Source of the DNA: Candidatus Helarchaeota archaeon
GTDB lineage: Archaea > Asgardarchaeota > Lokiarchaeia > Helarchaeales > HEL-GB-A
DNA length: 17,746 bases
Assembly (NCBI GenBank): GCA_016840125.1
Contig: JAEOSY010000341.1
Location: forward strand, 1 to 17,746
Direction: 5' to 3'
Positions 14,844 through 17,746 of this stretch are shown here, one piece after another. The translations under genes and the position numbers were made by a program. The notes under the pieces were generated by a model that saw nothing but the letters and a program-made list of their open reading frames with translations, made no database searches and was not told where the DNA came from. Each line of letters begins with the position of its first letter. The stretch's first letter is position 1.

Positions 14844-15203
14844 TCAAAATGGTAAAATATGATCAAATTGGCTTAATTTTTCTTCAAAATTATCGGGTGT
14901 GCATACCTCAGCTTCGACAGTCAGTTGGTCAACAGTTATATTTCGTTCTTTCAGTGATTCCCCACAGACATAAAACTTGTTAATGTCCATTTCATCTAAA
15001 TCAGGTAAAACTGCGCCTAATGCCTTCATTTCAATACCCTCTGGGTTTTGATCTGCTAAGGCTAAAAAGACACCATCGTGAATTAAGAGCACTTCAACCT
15101 CAACCTCAAAGGCTGCTAAGCCCATCATGGCGCGGAGGGCCTCTGCAGGGTATACGGTCCCATAAGGGGATTTTCTTACCATTACTAAAACTTTCTTTGT
15201 CAT
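14844..15203 (-). CDS. tusC: DsrF/TusC-like sulfur relay protein
   Basis: 119 residues from the ATG at 15203, which has a perfect GGAGGT seven bases upstream. The open frame extends to 15245, but that would overlap tusD by 38 bases. The opening VRKSPYGTVYPAEALRAMMGLAAF (9-32) and VEVLLIHDGVF (36-46) and the pattern YVCGESLKERNI (78-89), with Cys80, are typical of DsrF/TusC. It is the structural partner of the DsrE and DsrH proteins in the sulfur-transfer hexamer. Only four bases separate it from the tusD stop, so translation is probably coupled. Confidence 0.85.
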   Translation of the reverse strand: MTKKVLVMVRKSPYGTVYPAEALRAMMGLAAFEVEVEVLLIHDGVFLALADQNPEGIEMKALGAVLPDLDEMDINKFYVCGESLKERNITVDQLTVEAEVCTPDNFEEKLSQFDHILPF

Positions 15204-15207
15204 ACCA

Positions 15208-15561
15208 TTAACCTCCGAATGTGATAAACCGATCAGATTCTTCAATAAAATCGGCCAGCTTTCCTAATCCAACAATTTTTGTATTTTCTATCGCCATATC
15301 TTTTTTCAGTCCCCGGAATTTAGAACATGCGACACAGGCATAGACTTTTACACCCTCAGCGCCCAATTCCGAAAATCTTTTGGCAATGTTGCGTTCACCT
15401 GGAGGCACGATGTATTTGTTGATATTATTGACTCCATCTGTGTAGAGAAAAATTCCTGTAATTTCATGCCCTTTTTTTAGTGCAGCTCTAACGAAATGAT
15501 ACGCAGTATCACTACATTCGAACTGATAAGGGCCTGTTAGTAACATTACACCTATTTTCAT
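15208..15561 (-). CDS. tusD: DsrE/TusD-like sulfur transferase, persulfide-carrying subunit
   Basis: 117 residues from the ATG at 15561 (AGGTGG six bases upstream; a GTG at 15570 is possible). LLTGPYQFECSDTAYHF (7-23), IFLYTDGVNN (37-46), and VYACVACSKFRG (73-84) are DsrE/TusD hallmarks. Cys76, the first Cys of CVACSKFRG, lines up with the active Cys of TusD (CVAAA.RRG), which receives sulfur as a persulfide. A second Cys79 is unusual and could help in disulfide chemistry. It is the second gene of the operon, 30 bases after the lrp gene. Confidence 0.87.
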   Translation of the reverse strand: MKIGVMLLTGPYQFECSDTAYHFVRAALKKGHEITGIFLYTDGVNNINKYIVPPGERNIAKRFSELGAEGVKVYACVACSKFRGLKKDMAIENTKIVGLGKLADFIEESDRFITFGG

Positions 15562-15591
15562 GGTTTCCACCTATCATCGAAAGCAGGTGGT

Positions 15592-16065
15592 TTATTCCTT
15601 GAGATTTAGCTTTATATCCTCTTTAAAGGTGCATAACACCGAGTGAGAGACAAGTTTTTGGATGCCTTCGATTCGAGAGATTTCTTTAGACAGTTCAGCT
15701 GCGTCTTCTGCAGATTTACAGCGAGCCATGGCAGCGATTTGGAAATCCCCGGCGACTTGATGAATATAAAGAAGTTCAGGGATATTGGTCAAATGATTCG
15801 CCACTATTTCTACATCGATTTTGGGATCCGTTTCCAAAAAGAAACAAATGGGGTAAGTTAATCCAAACGCTGCAGGATCTAGAATAGTTGTGTATCTAAG
15901 AATAATACCTCTTTCTTCTAGGTCTTTAATACGTCTGCTAACGGTGGAAAAGGATACTATTTTTTCTTTACCGGCTCCATTGAGTTTACGTGCGATTTCT
16001 CTCGCCGAGAGTTTTGCATTTTCCTGTAGTAACTGTAGAATTTTTCGGTCTAATTCATCGATCAT
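15592..16065 (-). CDS. Lrp/AsnC-family transcription regulator
   Basis: 157 residues from the ATG at 16065 (GGAG 11 bases upstream). The open frame extends to 16104, where MMVYSKLRGAQKF would be added without a ribosome binding site. The N-terminal helix-turn-helix (2-55) reads LDRKILQLLQENAKLSAREIARKL...STVSRRIKDLEERGII, with an insertion (NGAGKEKIVSF) between the second and recognition helices that most Lrp proteins lack. The RAM ligand/oligomer domain (about 62-150) holds the usual VAGDFQI strand. It is the first gene of the tusDCB-lbpA transcript and divergent from the dsrE2-hdrCB arm, so it probably senses a metabolite of this pathway and represses or activates both. Family firm, ligand unknown. 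Confidence 0.9.
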   Translation of the reverse strand: MIDELDRKILQLLQENAKLSAREIARKLNGAGKEKIVSFSTVSRRIKDLEERGIILRYTTILDPAAFGLTYPICFFLETDPKIDVEIVANHLTNIPELLYIHQVAGDFQIAAMARCKSAEDAAELSKEISRIEGIQKLVSHSVLCTFKEDIKLNLKE

Positions 16066-16150
16066 GAATTTTTGAGCTCCTCTCAATTTTGAATAAACCA
16101 TCATACTTTTTTTAATTAAGAGTTGTTCTTTGAAACACTAGCGAATTATT

Positions 16151-16160
16151 ATTTATAAAT
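16151..16160 (-). promoter_or_regulatory. Putative TATA box for lrp-tusDCB-lbpA
   Basis: ATTTATAAAT, read on the - strand, is about 50 bases before the upstream start at 16104 and 90 before the preferred ATG. The palindrome at 16164-16179 abuts its upstream side, where the TFB recognition element would be. Confidence 0.45.
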
Positions 16161-16163
16161 GTA

Positions 16164-16179
16164 TGCCACAATTGTTGCA
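16164..16179. promoter_or_regulatory. Candidate Lrp-type operator, palindrome TGCCACAATTGTTGCA
   Basis: Fourteen of 16 positions are symmetric (TGC, mismatch, ACAATTGT, mismatch, GCA). The site is four bases upstream of the - strand TATA-like box and five bases upstream of a + strand TATA-like box, in the middle of the divergent promoter region next to the lrp gene. This layout fits an autoregulatory operator controlling both arms. No second copy was noticed in the window. Confidence 0.5.
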
Positions 16180-16183
16180 CATA

Positions 16184-16194
16184 AAGTTTAAATC
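16184..16194 (+). promoter_or_regulatory. Putative TATA box for dsrE2-hdrCB
   Basis: AAGTTTAAATC on the + strand would put the transcript start at about 16215 and leave a leader of about 45 bases before the ATG at 16259. The match to a TATA box is only moderate. Confidence 0.35.
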
Positions 16195-16217
16195 TGGGTT
16201 TAGTGTCTCATATTATA

Positions 16218-16232
16218 AGTATTTTTAATACT
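16218..16232. repeat. Inverted repeat AGTATT-TTT-AATACT in the leader of the DsrE2-like gene
   Basis: Perfect 6-base arms with a 3-base spacer, about 11 bases before the ribosome binding site. It could be a second regulator-binding site or a weak RNA hairpin. In A/T-rich DNA it may also be chance. Confidence 0.3.
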
Positions 16233-16258
16233 ATTGAAAAATTGGAGGTTATTATGGT

Positions 16259-16684
16259 ATGAAAAAAATGGCTTTCATAGTCGGATCGAACTCTTTTGAG
16301 AAGATGATGATGCCTTTCATCATCAGCCAAACAGCAGAAGCGATGGATATCGAGGTACATATATTTTACACTTTCTGGGGTTTGAAACTGTTAAAGAAGG
16401 GGCAAGCTGATAAAGCTAAAGTTGCAGGCATGCCCTTTCCAATGAAGGGAATGGCGGCTTGGATGTTTAAGAAGAAGCTAAAAAAGCTAGGAACGTCTAA
16501 TCCAAGTGAATTAATAAGAGAAATCACAGAGGACGGTAATGTGCATCTGTATGCATGCAATATGACAATGGATCTGATGGGCATTGAGAAGGAGGATTTA
16601 ATTCCTGAAGTAGAGAAAGTCCTTGGTGCCGCTGCATTTCTAGAGATAGCCGATGATGCAGACCAGGTATTGGTTTTTGCATAA
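16259..16684 (+). CDS. DsrE2-like (DrsE_2 family) sulfur transfer protein
   Basis: 141 residues. FIVGSNSFEKM (6-16), FYTFWGLKLLKK (36-47), MPFPMKGMAAWMFKKKL (58-74) and VHLYACNMTMDLMGI (95-109) match the DsrE2 branch of the DsrE/F superfamily. Cys100 is the only Cys and sits where the sulfur-carrying Cys is expected. These proteins occur beside Tus, rhodanese, sHdr and other sulfur-relay genes and pass sulfane sulfur to partners. The start has GGAGG ten bases upstream, with a tiny two-codon frame in between (see findings). It is the first gene of the + arm, divergent from lrp-tusDCB-lbpA, and precedes hdrC by 42 bases. Confidence 0.85.
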   Translation: MKKMAFIVGSNSFEKMMMPFIISQTAEAMDIEVHIFYTFWGLKLLKKGQADKAKVAGMPFPMKGMAAWMFKKKLKKLGTSNPSELIREITEDGNVHLYACNMTMDLMGIEKEDLIPEVEKVLGAAAFLEIADDADQVLVFA

Positions 16685-16686
16685 TC

Positions 16687-16713
16687 AGGCGAAACTCTCA
16701 CCTATATTTTTTT
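16687..16713 (+). terminator. Weak hairpin plus T7 between the dsrE2-like and hdrC genes
   Basis: AGGCGA-AACTC-TCACCT (16687-16703) can fold into a short stem with one mismatch and is followed by T7 (16707-16713), before the GGTGAT binding site of hdrC. It may end some dsrE2 transcripts or lower hdrCB expression. The stem is weak. Confidence 0.35.
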
Positions 16714-16726
16714 ATTTGGTGATAAA

Positions 16727-17269
16727 ATGAGTGACTCAGAAACTGAATCAGAACCAGAAGAAGAATGTATTTTTTCTGATGATTTAGATCCCAATTTTAA
16801 ATTTGAAGTCGCTAAGGAACATGGAGGGGATGCAATTAAATACTGCTTTCAATGTGGCACCTGTGCAGCTGGGTGTCCAATTCGCACGATTAATTCTGAC
16901 TTTAATCCGCGGACAATTATTCGTAAAGTGCTTTTAGGTTTGAGGAAAGAAGTCCTTACGGGGAAGGACATTTGGATGTGTAGCAACTGTTACACCTGTT
17001 TTGAACGCTGTCCTCAAGATGTGAAGTTTACTGATATCATTTTTGCGCTCCGCAATATCGCGGCACGGGAGGGTTATGCACATAACTCGTTCATCGTGCA
17101 GGCGGAGCTCATCCAGGATATGGGGCGGTTATATGAAGTTACGGAACTTGAATTAGAGAAAAGAGAAAAAAATAATCTACCACCCATACGTCCTCAGAGT
17201 GATGATCTCATAAAATTATTTGAAAAAACGAAAATAATGGATAAAATAAAAAAGCGGAGAGAGGAGTAA
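16727..17269 (+). CDS. hdrC: HdrC-type heterodisulfide reductase subunit (two [4Fe-4S] clusters)
   Basis: 180 residues with two classic cluster motifs: CFQCGTCAAGCP (40-51) and CSNCYTCFERCP (85-96). HdrC passes electrons to the catalytic HdrB. In methanogens the complex reduces CoM-S-S-CoB; in the sHdr systems of sulfur oxidisers the same folds act with lipoate-bound sulfur. The N-terminus is acidic (about 1-20) and the C-terminus Lys/Arg-rich. The start has GGTGAT (16719-16724). The stop is six bases before the hdrB ATG, so the two are coupled. An HdrA would be expected further right, outside the window. Confidence 0.92.
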   Translation: MSDSETESEPEEECIFSDDLDPNFKFEVAKEHGGDAIKYCFQCGTCAAGCPIRTINSDFNPRTIIRKVLLGLRKEVLTGKDIWMCSNCYTCFERCPQDVKFTDIIFALRNIAAREGYAHNSFIVQAELIQDMGRLYEVTELELEKREKNNLPPIRPQSDDLIKLFEKTKIMDKIKKRREE

Positions 17270-17275
17270 AGAAAA

Positions 17276-17746
17276 ATGACAAAATATTCCTTGTTTCTTG
17301 GATGTACAATTCCCGTTCGAGCAATGAACTATGAGATTTCGGCAAGGAGAGTGCTCGAAGTCCTCGAAGTACCGCTTGAAGAAATTGAAGAATTTACCTG
17401 TTGTGGCTATCCCGTAGAATCGGTAGATAACCTAACATCTTTAACGGCCTCTGCAAGAAACTTGGCCCTTGCGGAGAAGTATGGGACCACCATTCTAACG
17501 TTATGTAGCGCGTGTACCGGAACTCTGACAAAAGCTAAAAAAACATTAGATGAGAATGCAGATTTGAGGAAAAAAGTAAATGAGAATCTTGCAGTATTAG
17601 GATTGGAATATACTACAAAGGCAGAGGTTAAACATATTGGAAAGTTTTTCTTAGAGGAAGTCACGCCTGAGAAGATTAAGGAAAAGGTGGTTACCCCACT
17701 CATTGATATCAGAATTGCACCGCATTATGGTTGCCATTTTAATAAA
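17276..17746 (+). CDS. hdrB: HdrB-type heterodisulfide reductase subunit, 3' end beyond the window
   Basis: The first 157 residues are present and the frame is open to the last base. A full CCG motif is visible: Cys10, Cys42-Cys43, Cys77 and Cys80, i.e. Cx31CCx33CxxC, the ligands of the non-cubane [4Fe-4S] cluster at which the disulfide (or sulfur intermediate) is cleaved. The second CCG domain begins just before the edge (HYGCHF). GAGGAG lies ten bases before the ATG. Together with hdrC it forms the catalytic pair. HdrA, and perhaps a second C/B pair as in sHdr, may follow. Confidence 0.93.
   Translation, partial: MTKYSLFLGCTIPVRAMNYEISARRVLEVLEVPLEEIEEFTCCGYPVESVDNLTSLTASARNLALAEKYGTTILTLCSACTGTLTKAKKTLDENADLRKKVNENLAVLGLEYTTKAEVKHIGKFFLEEVTPEKIKEKVVTPLIDIRIAPHYGCHFNK

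Noticed and set aside
14762..15211. Two + strand open frames opposite the tusB and tusC genes
   Set aside because: Both are antisense to well-matched DsrH and DsrF proteins.
17407..17703. 98-codon - strand open frame at the right edge
   Set aside because: It is antisense to hdrB, whose CCG motif is intact.

Overview
The window looks archaeal. It carries a DRG/Rbg-type GTPase with a C-terminal TGS domain (universal in archaea and eukaryotes), HdrC/HdrB-type iron-sulfur subunits, an Lrp/AsnC regulator, TATA-like boxes in several intergenic regions, oligo-T stretches where genes end, and Shine-Dalgarno sequences of the GGTGAT/GGAGGT type that match an AUCACCUCCU 16S tail. The lineage cannot be fixed from the sequence. 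An uncultivated group, for example an Asgard archaeon, is plausible but is a guess. The DNA is A/T-rich, and the lux-like block looks the most A/T-rich by eye (not measured).

Layout. (1) Bases 1-1926, + strand: an unrecognised protein followed by a metallo-beta-lactamase-fold protein with a winged-helix-like tail and a His-to-Gln change in its metal motif. (2) 1963-2872, - strand: a tandem pair of paralogous four-helix membrane proteins. (3) 3075-3656, +: a hexapeptide-repeat acyltransferase. (4) 3684-10404: an Sfp-type phosphopantetheinyl transferase (-), divergent from a tightly coupled six-gene + operon: acyl carrier protein, acyl-AMP ligase, iron alcohol dehydrogenase, LuxE, LuxC and an isoprenylcysteine-methyltransferase-like membrane protein. 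(5) 10410-12400, -: the DRG GTPase and an atypical NodB-type deacetylase. (6) 12568-13930, +: a small membrane protein and a secreted, C-terminally anchored surface protein. (7) 14087-16065, -: an operon lrp-tusD-tusC-tusB-lbpA (DsrEFH-like proteins and a GcvH-like lipoyl carrier). (8) 16259-17746, +: a DsrE2-like protein, HdrC and the first part of HdrB, running off the window.

Two systems stand out. Block 4 is a complete acid-to-alcohol reduction cassette built from luciferase-type fatty-acid reductase parts. It has no luciferase (luxAB) and no luxD, but it has its own carrier protein and pantetheinyl transferase, which is unusual for an archaeon because archaea mostly lack an ACP-dependent fatty acid synthase. 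It is probably acquired from bacteria. The inferred flow is carboxylate -> acyl-ACP and/or acyl-LuxE -> aldehyde (LuxC) -> alcohol (Fe-ADH). The substrate is unknown.

Blocks 7 and 8 join a TusBCD/DsrEFH-like sulfur-relay trio, a lipoyl carrier with the LbpA-like ESGKWVG site, a DsrE2-like protein and HdrCB around one Lrp-type regulator. This resembles the lipoate-dependent sHdr sulfur pathway, but with a DsrEFH module. The divergent promoter region between the two arms holds a near-perfect 16-bp palindrome flanked by a TATA-like box on each side. It is a good candidate for a single operator controlling both arms.

No tRNA, rRNA, CRISPR array or insertion sequence was recognised. No gene-free stretch exceeds 300 bases. 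The longest (about 262 bases, 12898-13159) is described.
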